A DNA stretch of 64,000 bases from Halobacillus litoralis (GCF_020524085.2 NZ_CP129016.1:67001-131000), one strand, 5' to 3'. Numbered from the stretch's first letter, positions 17,238-25,067 are shown. The notes: generated by a model from the letters alone, not told the origin. Made by a program: numbers and translations.

Positions 17238-17549
17238 TAATGGCAGGATTCTTTAGTTTCGAGTTGTCTTTTTAGTGGATGGGGCTGCGGGAAACAGTTC
17301 GCCCCTTTGCCTTATTAGTGTCTCAAAACCGCTGTTCAAATAGCAGCCATTCAGCTTAATGGAACTGTAAGAGTAAACCCCATGTCCAGATGTTAGAATT
17401 CTGAAAGTTTGATGCAGCATGCTTTCAGAATTCTAATAGTCGATAGTGGAAGACACTACCAAAACTGCATGACTCCCGTGGGAGAAAGCCACTCTGACAC
17501 ATAAACTAAGCAAACGCCCCCCGAAAATGCGTCTTCCACAAGCGGGAGT
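17238..17549. repeat. Dispersed intergenic repeat, degenerate copy
   Basis: It begins AATGGCAGGATT and ends GTCTTCCACAAGCGGGAG, matching family termini. Its centre has the internal module in the opposite orientation to the copy at 7487, including a perfect 15-bp inverted repeat TTAGAATTCTGAAAG (17393-17407) / CTTTCAGAATTCTAA (17422-17436). Much of the GC-rich module is lost. It fills most of the 17113-17612 gap. Confidence 0.65.
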
Positions 17550-17564
17550 TTTTAGCGAATAAAA

Positions 17565-17611
17565 AAGAAGTGCGTCAGCGGTTCAAGAACTGAACCGCTG
17601 ACGCACTTCTT
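17565..17611 (-). terminator. Strong intrinsic terminator
   Basis: A perfect 20-bp stem AAGAAGTGCGTCAGCGGTTC with a 7-nt loop, then T6 on the minus strand, directly after the stop of the gene at 17613. Confidence 0.9.
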
Positions 17612-17612
17612 C

Positions 17613-17882
17613 TTAAGCTTTTTCCATTTTGTCACATTTAGATAAAATGGCTACATGTTTTAGGTTCCCAATGGAATCGAATTCTATTTCAACATAATCT
17701 CCTGGTTTTACAAAGCTAAGCCGCTCTCTGAGTACAGAAAGTTCATTCTTAAATTCGGATTCTTCGACCAAAATCGCATAAGCCCCTTCGTATCGATCCA
17801 GTTTATATTGATTCACCGATTCAATCCCCTTCTGTTTTAGTATCAGGCACCTTGCCATATTATGTGCCTTCGTTCTTCCCAT
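17613..17882 (-). CDS. Small protein of unknown function
   Basis: An 89-aa soluble protein without signal peptide or membrane segment. It opens MGRTKAHNMARCLILKQKG, then YEGAYAILVEESEFKNELSVLRERLSFVKPGDYVEIEFDSIGNLKHVAILS, a strand-helix-strand pattern whose end (PGDYVEIEFDSIGNLKHVAIL) looks like a small beta-barrel edge. Three cysteines are not arranged as a metal site. I do not recognise the family. It is a lone gene with its own strong terminator, which supports it being real. Confidence 0.65.
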   Translation of the reverse strand: MGRTKAHNMARCLILKQKGIESVNQYKLDRYEGAYAILVEESEFKNELSVLRERLSFVKPGDYVEIEFDSIGNLKHVAILSKCDKMEKA

Positions 17883-17961
17883 TTCCTATTATGGTATAAG
17901 TCCTCTTATTACAAAGCATTCCCTACATTATTCGTGACTAAACATGTCGAAAATAGAGGTC

Positions 17962-18011
17962 TGGACAACATTCACCTGCCGTGATAAAATTAGACTAACA
18001 AACGTTAGTTA
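17962..18011 (+). promoter_or_regulatory. Promoter and TetR-type operator of the efflux cassette
   Basis: TGGACA and TAAAAT are 17 bp apart (17962-17967, 17985-17990). Just after the -10 is an inverted repeat ACTAAC-N4-GTTAGT (17994-18009), placed to block transcription when bound. It is probably the operator of the TetR regulator that follows, giving autorepression. Confidence 0.65.
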
Positions 18012-18032
18012 GCCGAAAGGAGAGAGAGCTGA

Positions 18033-18617
18033 ATGACAAAAGAAACGATTATTGATGAGAGTCTTAAGCTCTTTGCCAATTATGGATACGAAAATACGAC
18101 TCTTGCCAATATTGCTAAAGCGGTTGGAATAAAAAAACCTTCTCTTTATAACCATTTCGATAATAAAGAAGATATCTTTCTTCACGTTCTTTATGACGTT
18201 GGGGAAAGAGAAAAAAGTCACTTGATGAATCAAGCAGGATCCATTCACCAAGACTCCGTGGCAGATCATCTTCATGAGATCTACCGTGTTTATCTGGAAC
18301 ATATGGCTCATTCAACAGAAGGCATGTTTTTCAAGCGTGTAACCTTTTTTCCACCCGAAGAATTCGCAGATGAAATTAAGAAAGTTTTCTTGATGGTGGA
18401 AGACTGTATGACAGAGATTATCCGTCCGGTATTTGAGCATGGGATAAAGAAAGGAATCATCCGCCCTCTTTCTACAAATACGCTAACTTCTGCTTTTTAT
18501 ACGTTGATTGACGGTTTGTTTCTGGAAGAAAACTTTTATGACCGGGATGTTTTTGAAGAAAGACAAGAAGCAAGTTGGCAAATTTTCTGGCTTGGCATTA
18601 AAAACCCGGAACATTAG
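18033..18617 (+). CDS. TetR-family transcriptional repressor of the SMR genes
   Basis: A 194-aa regulator. The N-terminal helix-turn-helix is TTLANIAKAVGIKKPSLYNHFDNKEDIF (about residues 22-50); the rest is the helical ligand-binding domain. It is followed 14 bp later by two SMR transporter genes, the same three-gene order as yvdT-yvdS-yvdR of B. subtilis. It likely represses its own operon through the inverted repeat at 17994-18009 until a cationic compound binds. Confidence 0.85.
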   Translation: MTKETIIDESLKLFANYGYENTTLANIAKAVGIKKPSLYNHFDNKEDIFLHVLYDVGEREKSHLMNQAGSIHQDSVADHLHEIYRVYLEHMAHSTEGMFFKRVTFFPPEEFADEIKKVFLMVEDCMTEIIRPVFEHGIKKGIIRPLSTNTLTSAFYTLIDGLFLEENFYDRDVFEERQEASWQIFWLGIKNPEH

Positions 18618-18631
18618 GGAGGTATGAAACG

Positions 18632-18976
18632 ATGGCATGGATTTATTTATTTTTCGGTGCTTTTTTTGAAATCGGTTGGGCTGTTGGGTTGAAATTGTCA
18701 GAGGGATTCACGGACCCCCTCTTTTCAACCGTTACCGTCATATGTATCATTATCAGCTTCACTTTTTTCACAAAAGCATTAAAAGTTATTGATATTGGAA
18801 CAGGTTATGCGATATTTACAGGGATTGGTGCAGCAGGCACAGCTTTAATCGGAATGATCTTTCTTGGCGACGGAGGCGGAGCTGGGAAAGTCTTTTTTAT
18901 TGTACTTTTAATTACAGGGATTATTGGCTTAAAAATGTCTGAGTCAAACTCAGAACAAGTACAGCAGGAGGGATAA
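18632..18976 (+). CDS. SMR-family efflux subunit 1
   Basis: A 114-aa four-TM protein of the small multidrug resistance family. It has the conserved Glu in TM1 (FGAFFEIGWAVGLKLS) and the TM3 pattern GTGYAIFTGIGAAGTALIGM; a short charged tail follows TM4. SMR pairs such as YvdR/YvdS or YkkC/YkkD work as heterodimers that exchange protons for cationic compounds or guanidinium. It ends 2 bp before its partner, so the two are surely co-translated. Confidence 0.9.
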   Translation: MAWIYLFFGAFFEIGWAVGLKLSEGFTDPLFSTVTVICIIISFTFFTKALKVIDIGTGYAIFTGIGAAGTALIGMIFLGDGGGAGKVFFIVLLITGIIGLKMSESNSEQVQQEG

Positions 18977-18978
18977 GC

Positions 18979-19293
18979 ATGGCGTGGGTATTACTAATGA
19001 TGGCAGGAGTGGGAGAAATGACAGCCATGTTCTTCTTGAAATTGTCAGATGGGTTCCAAAAAAGGAAACCGGCATTCATGGCTATACTTGCAGGTGCAGC
19101 AAGCTTCTATTTTCTTTCACTATCTTTGAGAGACCTTCCAATCGGAACAGCCTATGGGATATGGACAGGAATCGGGTCAGCAGGTACTGTATTGCTTGGA
19201 ATCTTTTTCTTCAAAGAAAAAGCGAACCGGAAACGTCTGTTGTTCATTACTTGTATCGTTGCCGGAGTCATCGGTTTAAAAATGGTTTCTTAG
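18979..19293 (+). CDS. SMR-family efflux subunit 2
   Basis: A 104-aa four-TM SMR protein with the TM1 Glu (VGEMTAMFFLKLSDGF) and GTAYGIWTGIGSAGTVLLGI in TM3. It is the second half of the tandem SMR pair and lacks the longer tail of subunit 1, as is usual for antiparallel heterodimers. Substrate unknown. Confidence 0.9.
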   Translation: MAWVLLMMAGVGEMTAMFFLKLSDGFQKRKPAFMAILAGAASFYFLSLSLRDLPIGTAYGIWTGIGSAGTVLLGIFFFKEKANRKRLLFITCIVAGVIGLKMVS

Positions 19294-19409
19294 ACGAATG
19301 ATACGCTTGTAATCTTATTTACGAACACTTACAATAGAATAAGCAACAATCTACAATATTCGACAAAGTCTGCTTTTTTCTGTCGTATTGTAGTGATGGA
19401 GGAAACTTA

Positions 19410-19529
19410 ATGAGAAGAATTTTGCTGGCCATTCTAATGATCATTGTCATCGGTTTTAGTTATGTAGGCTATACAAGTATGGATACGGATGCGAATCCTT
19501 CCATTCCTAAAGAAACAGAGAGTTATTGA
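19410..19529 (+). CDS. 39-aa single-pass membrane peptide
   Basis: ATG at 19410 has GGAGG 7 nt upstream. The peptide starts MRRILLAILMIIVIGFSYVG, one membrane segment after two arginines, then a short polar tail ending KETESY. It is directly followed by an intrinsic terminator. The good ribosome-binding site, topology and terminator argue that it is real; its function is unknown. Confidence 0.65.
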   Translation: MRRILLAILMIIVIGFSYVGYTSMDTDANPSIPKETESY

Positions 19530-19543
19530 ATTTCATTGATTTA

Positions 19544-19574
19544 AACCCCTTCGCTTCCGCGAAGGGGTTTTGTT
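19544..19574 (+). terminator. Terminator between small peptide gene and msrA
   Basis: A 10-bp stem AACCCCTTCG / CGAAGGGGTT with a 6-nt loop and a T-rich tail on the plus strand. Confidence 0.85.
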
Positions 19575-19606
19575 TTAGTATAAAAGACGGCGTTCAGTCA
19601 AAAAGG

Positions 19607-20302
19607 TTACTTCTTAGGAAGATCCACTTCTAAGTCCTCGCCCCATTTTTCTTCTAAATATTGATCGCGACCTGAATTGCCACGGTAAAAATCGTACCTC
19701 ACTTTATTTTTCTTGTAATAATCTTGATGGTATTCCTCTGCTTTGTAAAACTCTTCCGCTTTTCGAATCGGAGTGACTAATTCATTCTTAAAGCGACTGG
19801 AGCTTTGGAGTCTTTGTTTGGAACGTTCAGCAGTTTCCCGCTGTTCGGGGGTATGATAGAAAATGGCGGTCGTATATTGGTACCCTCGATCCACAAACTG
19901 ACCTTCGTCATCGGTGGGATTGATTTGTCTCCAGAAGACATCGAGAATCTGCTCATAGGAAATGACGTTTGGATCATAATAGACTTGAACGGACTCAATA
20001 TGGCCCGTTCCTCCGGAAGATACTTCATCGTAAGAAGGATTTTTTGTTTTTCCTCCCGTATAACCGGATATGACACTATGGACGCCCTTCAATTTCTCAA
20101 ATGGTGGCTCCATACACCAAAAGCATCCTCCCGCCAGAGTAGCCACCTCATATCCTTCAGGTATTTCATTTGCTGTCACAGCTTCACTATCATAATTTCG
20201 CTTTGTTAAATAAGCATAAGCTTCCGGGATGGCAAGAACAGCAACTATTGAAAGTACGACTATAATCATGATCCATTTCGTCCGCTTCTTCACATGCTTC
20301 AC
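19607..20302 (-). CDS. msrA: Membrane-anchored peptide-methionine (S)-S-oxide reductase
   Basis: A 231-aa MsrA that reduces methionine S-sulfoxide. Residues 10-30 form one membrane segment or signal anchor, so the enzyme probably acts outside the cytoplasmic membrane. The catalytic motif GGCFWCMEPPF has Cys60 as nucleophile; GYTGG, GHIES and the late HQDYY stretch complete the fold. No MsrB domain is fused. An extracytoplasmic MsrA would need a thiol donor system that is not encoded nearby. Lies 78 bp downstream of mutS2-like gene. Confidence 0.92.
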   Translation of the reverse strand: MKHVKKRTKWIMIIVVLSIVAVLAIPEAYAYLTKRNYDSEAVTANEIPEGYEVATLAGGCFWCMEPPFEKLKGVHSVISGYTGGKTKNPSYDEVSSGGTGHIESVQVYYDPNVISYEQILDVFWRQINPTDDEGQFVDRGYQYTTAIFYHTPEQRETAERSKQRLQSSSRFKNELVTPIRKAEEFYKAEEYHQDYYKKNKVRYDFYRGNSGRDQYLEEKWGEDLEVDLPKK

Positions 20303-20379
20303 CCCTCTTGGCTGTTTACTTCAGAATAACACGTTTATCTATGCCAATTGAAATGCTAGCATTCTCCCAATGTGTACAT

Positions 20380-22287
20380 TTATTCTTCGTCTTCCAAAGT
20401 TAATCCATCGACATGTTTCCGATCCATAACTTTTTTAACCTTCCTATATTCTTTGGATTTGAATATAATATCAAAATCATAATCATCAGGATATAGTTCA
20501 TCAGCTGAGATATGAAGTTTCAAGCGCTTGTGATTGTATTCTTTCTTTTCCCCTTTAACTTGGACAACATAATTCCCTAAAGCATTCGGACCTTTATAAA
20601 CAATGCCCATTTCTTCTTCTGCAGGAATCCATACATTATCCCCCATTTGAAAACCTGCCTCCTCTTTCTTTTGAGCTTTTCGTTTTTGCCTGTACCTATT
20701 GATCGCCACTTGCTTGGCATAGGATGGATTCTTCAAGAGCTCATCCTCTTTCGTAAAGTTCCCTTCCTTCTTATATGTGATGGTATAAGCATGATTGAGA
20801 ATTTCCGGATGCAGCCCTAATTTATAAGCGATATCAAACGCCTGACTTTTCCCGGTTGTCCCTATTTGCAACTGGTACGTAGGCTTGAGGGTTTCCAAGT
20901 CGAAAGCCATCGCTCCATTAATGAACCCTTCTTTCTCCAAGGCATAGGTTTTCATTTCACTATAGTGAGTGGTCGCTAAAATCGTCGAGCCCTTCTGAGC
21001 AAGTTGATCCAGAATCGCAGTGGCTAATCCCATCCCTTCACCCGGGTCTGTACCAGAACCGATTTCATCCAGTAGTAGCAAGGAATGATCATTGGCTTGC
21101 TGCAAAACATGAATCAAGTTGGTCAGCCTTGAACTGAAAGTGCTTAAATTCTCTTCAATGCTTTGACCGTCACCAATATCCACAAATACATGCTGAAAAA
21201 GAGGTAACTTACTCCCGGGTTGTGCGGAAATCGGCAGTCCACATTGCGCCATTAAACAAAACAATCCGACCGTTTTTAACGTTACCGTCTTCCCTCCTGT
21301 ATTTGGACCAGTAATAAGCAGGGCTTGATCCTCTCCACCCATATGGAGATTCAGCGGAACGGCTTTTTCCCCTAATAGAGGATGACGACCTTCTTTGACC
21401 TCAATTTCCCCTTGTGAAAAGACAGGGGGATTCCCATCAATCAATTTACTGTATTTCGCTTTTGCAAAAAGAACATCATACTGGTGCATCGTTTCCATAG
21501 CGATATTCAATTCATATTCCTTTTCTAGAACAGAGGCCGTCAACGCATAGAGAATCCGTTCCATCTCCTGCTCTTCCTGCATTTTCAAAAGTCCGAATTC
21601 CTCTTGAAGGGCCGTCACTTCTTTAGGTTCTATAAATAACGTCGCACCAGAAGAAGATTGATCAAGGATGACACCTTTCACTTTGGACCGGTTCTCTCTT
21701 TTGACAGGAAGAGTCAATCGACCTCCTTTATCCACCGGCCTATTCTCTTGAAGTAAAGAGCTATATTTTTTAGCTGAACTTTCCATCCTCGTTTTCATAT
21801 CGCTTAGAGTTTTGTCCATTTTTCTTCTCAGCTTCCCTAACTCTTTCGATGCTGATTCATCGATTTGTCCATGGCGTATTTTTCCGTAAATCTCCTCTTC
21901 CAATTGGGATAGATCCGCGATGGAATCAACATAAAGAGAGATGGTCGGGGCTAGGAAGTGCTTATCTTTCATAAAACGTTTCAATTTTGTACAATGCTCT
22001 AGAAAAGAGACAAGGGAACCAAATTGCTGCGGACGGATATAGAGACCTTTGTTCCCTTGATCAATCATGACCTGGATGTCACCCAGGGTGTGAATGGGTA
22101 CATGACTGTGACTATCAATAATGGCTCTTGCCTCTTTTACTTCCTCATGCATCCTTTCCAATCTCTTTTGATCATGGGATGGTTGCAAATGTAGAATCGT
22201 TTCTTTGCCACGATCGGTATGAGCGAATTCACTGACTCTTGTCAAGATATTGTTCAAACCTAAACTTTCAAATGTTTGTTGATTCAA
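20380..22287 (-). CDS. MutS2-like ATPase lacking the Smr nuclease domain
   Basis: A 635-aa MutS2-family protein; usual MutS2 is about 780-790 aa. Present: the MutS lever/clamp region (1-300), Walker A GPNTGGKT (327-334), LSTFSSRL, Walker B LLLLDEIGSGTDPG (403-415) and ATTHYSEMK, then a shortened coiled-coil region (about 495-545) and a KOW-like barrel (MGDNVWIPAEEEMG to about 590). The Smr domain is absent; a final HVDGLTLEDEE is at most its first residues. B. subtilis MutS2 binds collided ribosomes and splits them, so a ribosome-directed ATPase without nuclease is a reasonable inference. Start is TTG at 22287 with AAGGAGG 8 nt upstream. It is preceded by a 350-nt attenuator-like leader. Confidence 0.85.
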   Translation of the reverse strand: MNQQTFESLGLNNILTRVSEFAHTDRGKETILHLQPSHDQKRLERMHEEVKEARAIIDSHSHVPIHTLGDIQVMIDQGNKGLYIRPQQFGSLVSFLEHCTKLKRFMKDKHFLAPTISLYVDSIADLSQLEEEIYGKIRHGQIDESASKELGKLRRKMDKTLSDMKTRMESSAKKYSSLLQENRPVDKGGRLTLPVKRENRSKVKGVILDQSSSGATLFIEPKEVTALQEEFGLLKMQEEQEMERILYALTASVLEKEYELNIAMETMHQYDVLFAKAKYSKLIDGNPPVFSQGEIEVKEGRHPLLGEKAVPLNLHMGGEDQALLITGPNTGGKTVTLKTVGLFCLMAQCGLPISAQPGSKLPLFQHVFVDIGDGQSIEENLSTFSSRLTNLIHVLQQANDHSLLLLDEIGSGTDPGEGMGLATAILDQLAQKGSTILATTHYSEMKTYALEKEGFINGAMAFDLETLKPTYQLQIGTTGKSQAFDIAYKLGLHPEILNHAYTITYKKEGNFTKEDELLKNPSYAKQVAINRYRQKRKAQKKEEAGFQMGDNVWIPAEEEMGIVYKGPNALGNYVVQVKGEKKEYNHKRLKLHISADELYPDDYDFDIIFKSKEYRKVKKVMDRKHVDGLTLEDEE

Positions 22288-22324
22288 TGTTCTTCCTCCT
22301 TAATTTCACAGGTGATCATGTAAA

Positions 22325-22367
22325 TAAAAAAAGTCCGCAACAAGCTGAAGATAGCTCGCTGCGGACT
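22325..22367 (-). terminator. Leader terminator 2, just before the MutS2-like gene
   Basis: On the minus strand a 15-bp stem AGTCCGCAGCGAGCT / AGCTTGTTGCGGACT (two G-U pairs) with a 6-nt loop is followed by T7. It lies between the promoter and the gene, 38 bp before the start codon, so read-through is needed for expression. Confidence 0.85.
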
Positions 22368-22404
22368 CCGTAGGACACATATAGAATGTAGCTCCACGAA
22401 TGTA

Positions 22405-22444
22405 CGAAAAAAAGCTATGACTGAATAAGCCAGTCATAGCTTTT
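22405..22444 (-). terminator. Leader terminator 1 of the MutS2-like gene
   Basis: A perfect 14-bp stem AAAAGCTATGACTG / CAGTCATAGCTTTT with a 7-nt loop and a T7 tail on the minus strand. A segment just upstream in the transcript (ATAAGC-ATAGC) could pair with parts of its 5' arm and loop, a possible antiterminator. Confidence 0.85.
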
Positions 22445-22475
22445 AGGATCGTTTTATCCGGCTATGCTTATGCTT

Positions 22476-22623
22476 GTTCTTAACTGTTCCTGAAAAAGGG
22501 TATAACAAACCAAGCATGCTCTCGCACACTTTTTTTCAGGACATATCCAGTTCATGGATTAGTTAAGAACAACCACACTCATAAATCATTTCTCCTTCAC
22601 GGGTTAAAAGTTACATTCGTGAA
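22476..22623 (-). promoter_or_regulatory. Leader RNA with mutually exclusive pairings around a leader peptide
   Basis: Minus-strand features: GTTCTTAACT inside the leader peptide (22561-22570) is complementary to AGTTAAGAAC (22476-22485), with CCTGAAAAA / TTTTTCAGG nested between (22489-22497, 22532-22540). TTCACG (22618-22623) pairs with CGTGAA (22596-22601), which abuts the peptide's SD. CACGAATGTA (22612-22621) is also exactly complementary to TACATTCGTG at 22395-22404, between the two terminators. Together these look like a switch that reports ribosome position on the leader peptide. Confidence 0.6.
22559..22582 (-). CDS. Seven-residue leader peptide MSVVVLN
   Basis: ATG at 22582 has GAAGGAG 9 nt upstream; the frame is MSVVVLN and stop. 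Its last codons form one arm of the long inverted repeat, so a ribosome stalled here would open that stem. This is the layout of leader peptides upstream of erm and ABC-F antibiotic-resistance genes. Assignment rests on the ribosome-binding site, the promoter upstream and the surrounding structure. Confidence 0.6.
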   Translation of the reverse strand: MSVVVLN

Positions 22624-22645
22624 ACCATCACCTGTGTTCCCTTAT

Positions 22646-22674
22646 AATATATGACAGGTACTCCATACTGTCAA
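22646..22674 (-). promoter_or_regulatory. Promoter of the MutS2-like transcription unit
   Basis: On the minus strand a consensus TTGACA (22669-22674) and TATATT (22646-22651) are 17 bp apart. Start would be near 22639, giving a leader of about 350 nt. The -35 overlaps the stop codon of the upstream hydrolase gene, so this is a separate promoter inside a same-strand gene row. Confidence 0.75.
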
Positions 22675-23228
22675 CTACTGAAAATGTTAGCAAGGAAAGA
22701 GCTATCCAAAGAATCTGTCCGAGCAGCCAACGACCGTTTTATGATTCTCAAGGCATTTTCATTATCTTCTTTATACTCAGAAGCTGTGCCGTCTTCCGGC
22801 ACCCATAGATTGTATTCCCTCATATAAGCATCGTTCGCTGTAAAAATAACGCAGATATCACCTGCTACTCCGGTCAAAATCAGGTTTTTCACCTCTAAAT
22901 GGTCCAAGAGGATACTTAACTGTGTACCAAAAAAGCCCGAATGCTTCGGTTTAATAATAAAATAATCATCCTCATCAGGCTCCATTTGTTCAACTACAGG
23001 TTCTCCAGTCCCCTTTTTACATTCTTCCAACAACTCAGATGCATTGTCCTGCCAAAGCCCAAAGTTGTCATTCACATAAATTACCGGGACACCTTGCTGT
23101 TTGACCTCTCTTTTGAATTCTTTTAAACGCTCGGCGACAGGAAGACTGTTTTCAAGTAGGTTTTCTCCACCATCGAAGTCCATTTTATTAATCATATCAA
23201 TGATGATGAGTGCGGTATTCTGCTTCAT
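22671..23228 (-). CDS. Isochorismatase-family cysteine hydrolase
   Basis: A 185-aa hydrolase of the isochorismatase/nicotinamidase fold. The catalytic triad is expected as Asp11 (ALIIIDMINKMDF), the Lys of IIKPKHSGFFGT and the Cys of LTGVAGDICV. Its ribosome-binding site lies in the end of nadE (GAAGGAGCGTGA), so the two are one operon. That context suggests nicotinamide deamidation in NAD recycling, but the sequence is not close to classical PncA, so the substrate is open. Confidence 0.8.
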   Translation of the reverse strand: MKQNTALIIIDMINKMDFDGGENLLENSLPVAERLKEFKREVKQQGVPVIYVNDNFGLWQDNASELLEECKKGTGEPVVEQMEPDEDDYFIIKPKHSGFFGTQLSILLDHLEVKNLILTGVAGDICVIFTANDAYMREYNLWVPEDGTASEYKEDNENALRIIKRSLAARTDSLDSSFLANIFSS

Positions 23229-23237
23229 ATAACGTAC

Positions 23238-23987
23238 TCACGCTCCTTCGAACCGGTCGGGTCCAGCCGGAATCTGCCGCTTATGTTCGGTCTTCATGTG
23301 ACGCTCCTTCAAATCCTTTTCATCTTCAGGATCAATTTTCTCCCCTCTTAGAAAAGCATCGATTGTATCATAAGACATTCCGAGTTCTTCTTCATCTGTC
23401 TGTCCTTCCCACAGCTCAGCACTCGGTTTTTTATGAATGATGGAATCTGGCACACCTAGTGCTTTAGCCATTTCCTTCACTTCTTCTTTTCGGAGGTTGA
23501 TCAGAGGAACAAGATCCACGCCACCATCTCCGTATTTCGTAAAATAGCCGGTATAATCTTCTGCTGCATTATCTGTACCCACAACAAGGTAATTGTAGTT
23601 GTTCCCTACAGCATAAAGCGTACTCATTCGGAGTCTTGCCTGAAGATTCGCACCACCAAGCTGTGATTTATCATCATTCCAGTCGCCTTTTTCATTCAAC
23701 TGTGTTTTTACGGTGTCGTAAGTCGTTTGATAGGCATCCGTCAATTCAATCCCCACATAATCAAGGTCCGCCCCTTCCACGACAGCCAGAGCATCGCTTT
23801 GGTCTTCCACGCCTTGATTAATCGGCAGAATTACCCCTAAAGAATTTCCGGGAAAGGCACGCTTGATCAAATATGATACTACAGCAGAATCAATCCCACC
23901 GCTGATCCCGACTAAAAGCCCGTCAGCCCCTGCTTCTTCTGTCTTCGTCCGCAGCCAATTAGTCAAATACTCAATTCTCTCTTCCAT
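23238..23987 (-). CDS. nadE: NH3-dependent NAD+ synthetase
   Basis: A 249-aa enzyme that amidates deamido-NAD with ammonia and ATP, the last step of NAD synthesis. The PP-loop SGGIDSAV is at residues 29-36; GTDNAAEDYTGYFTKYGDGGVDLVPL and KKPSAELWEGQTDEEELG are the substrate-binding signatures. It lacks the roughly 20-residue N-terminal extension of B. subtilis NadE but is otherwise complete. Operon partner: the cysteine hydrolase downstream. Confidence 0.95.
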   Translation of the reverse strand: MEERIEYLTNWLRTKTEEAGADGLLVGISGGIDSAVVSYLIKRAFPGNSLGVILPINQGVEDQSDALAVVEGADLDYVGIELTDAYQTTYDTVKTQLNEKGDWNDDKSQLGGANLQARLRMSTLYAVGNNYNYLVVGTDNAAEDYTGYFTKYGDGGVDLVPLINLRKEEVKEMAKALGVPDSIIHKKPSAELWEGQTDEEELGMSYDTIDAFLRGEKIDPEDEKDLKERHMKTEHKRQIPAGPDRFEGA

Positions 23988-24100
23988 GATTAGAAACTCC
24001 CTTCATTTTACAATCTAAAGATTGCTTTCCTTTAAAAGGGAGAACATAAACCTACAGCTCACGTATAGGATAATTACTCTAAAAAGGAATTATTAAAGTA

Positions 24101-24136
24101 TATGGCAGGATTGTGGAAGACTCGGTTTTCAAGACT
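24101..24136 (+). repeat. Fragment of the dispersed repeat (terminus only)
   Basis: TATATGGCAGGATTGTGGAA followed by GACTCGGTTTTCAAG is the outer end of the family without the GC-rich body. It lies between the divergent nadE and bshB2 genes. Confidence 0.7.
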
Positions 24137-24222
24137 TTTGTTGTTATAAACAAATGACTTTTCATTTTTTCTGATTTAAGCAATAATGTAGGATAGTGAT
24201 CCTCTTGAAGGAGTGAAAGAAA

Positions 24223-24909
24223 ATGATCGAACAAGAAAAACAAGTACTTGTTATTTTCCCGCATCCCGATGACGAAGCTTTTGGAGTTTCCGGGACAATT
24301 ACATCTTATATAAAACAAAGAACCCCTCTTACCTATGCATGCCTTACGCTCGGAGAAATGGGGCGCAATCTTGGTAAGCCAACCTTTGCAACGAGAGAGT
24401 CCCTGCCTGAAATCAGAAGAAAAGAATTGATGAAAGCGGCGGAAGCCATGGGCATTGAAGACCTTCGCATGATGGGTTTGAGAGATAAGACGCTTGAATT
24501 TGAAGATGATCGTGAAATGAAGGATATGGTCCGCCAATTGATTGATGAACTCCAACCATCTTTGGTGATCAGTTTCTATCCTGGATTTGCCGTCCATCCC
24601 GATCATGAAGCTACTGCACGCGCAGTCGTGCGGGCTTTGAGAGAAATAGATGAAAAAGATCGACCAAAGTTTCACGCGGTGGCTTTTGCGAATGATACCG
24701 AAGAGAAGCTGGGGCAGCCCGATATCATCAATGACATCCGATCTGTTCAAAAAGAAAAATTATCAGCGATGCGCGCCCATATTTCACAAACCGCACGAAT
24801 GCTCGAAATGCTCGAAGAAGGCATCAAGGTCAATGACCCCGAAGCGTTGAAATGGGTGACAGACGAACGTTTTTACACGTATGATTGGAATAACGACAAT
24901 GTCGAGTAG
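24223..24909 (+). CDS. bshB2: Bacillithiol biosynthesis N-deacetylase BshB2
   Basis: A 228-aa PIG-L family zinc hydrolase that deacetylates GlcNAc-malate in bacillithiol synthesis. The zinc motif HPDDE is at residues 14-18, and the second metal/catalytic motif HPDHEA lies near 127. The substrate-loop LTYACLTLGEMGRNLGKP is characteristic of the BshB2 (YojG) branch. In many bacilli it follows yojF, which is not seen here. SD GAAGGAG precedes the ATG. Confidence 0.92.
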   Translation: MIEQEKQVLVIFPHPDDEAFGVSGTITSYIKQRTPLTYACLTLGEMGRNLGKPTFATRESLPEIRRKELMKAAEAMGIEDLRMMGLRDKTLEFEDDREMKDMVRQLIDELQPSLVISFYPGFAVHPDHEATARAVVRALREIDEKDRPKFHAVAFANDTEEKLGQPDIINDIRSVQKEKLSAMRAHISQTARMLEMLEEGIKVNDPEALKWVTDERFYTYDWNNDNVE

Positions 24910-24941
24910 AGGGCAGCTTTAAAAAGCTCCCCTCTTTTTTT
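24907..24941 (+). terminator. Terminator of bshB2
   Basis: AGAGGG-CAGCTTT pairs with AAAGCT-CCCTCT and is followed by T7. Confidence 0.85.
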
Positions 24942-25067
24942 GTGAAATCGTCAAGGATTGTCACAAGATAGTCTAAAATCATTCAAGAATGTCAAAGCTT
25001 TAGATGATATCCTGATTGTAGGTGTTGGCTATCTACGACTCCAATACACAGATAAAGGAGATGCCTA

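Noticed and set aside
24079..24750. 223-codon minus-strand open frame opposite bshB2
   Set aside because: Antisense shadow of a clear gene; no domain.
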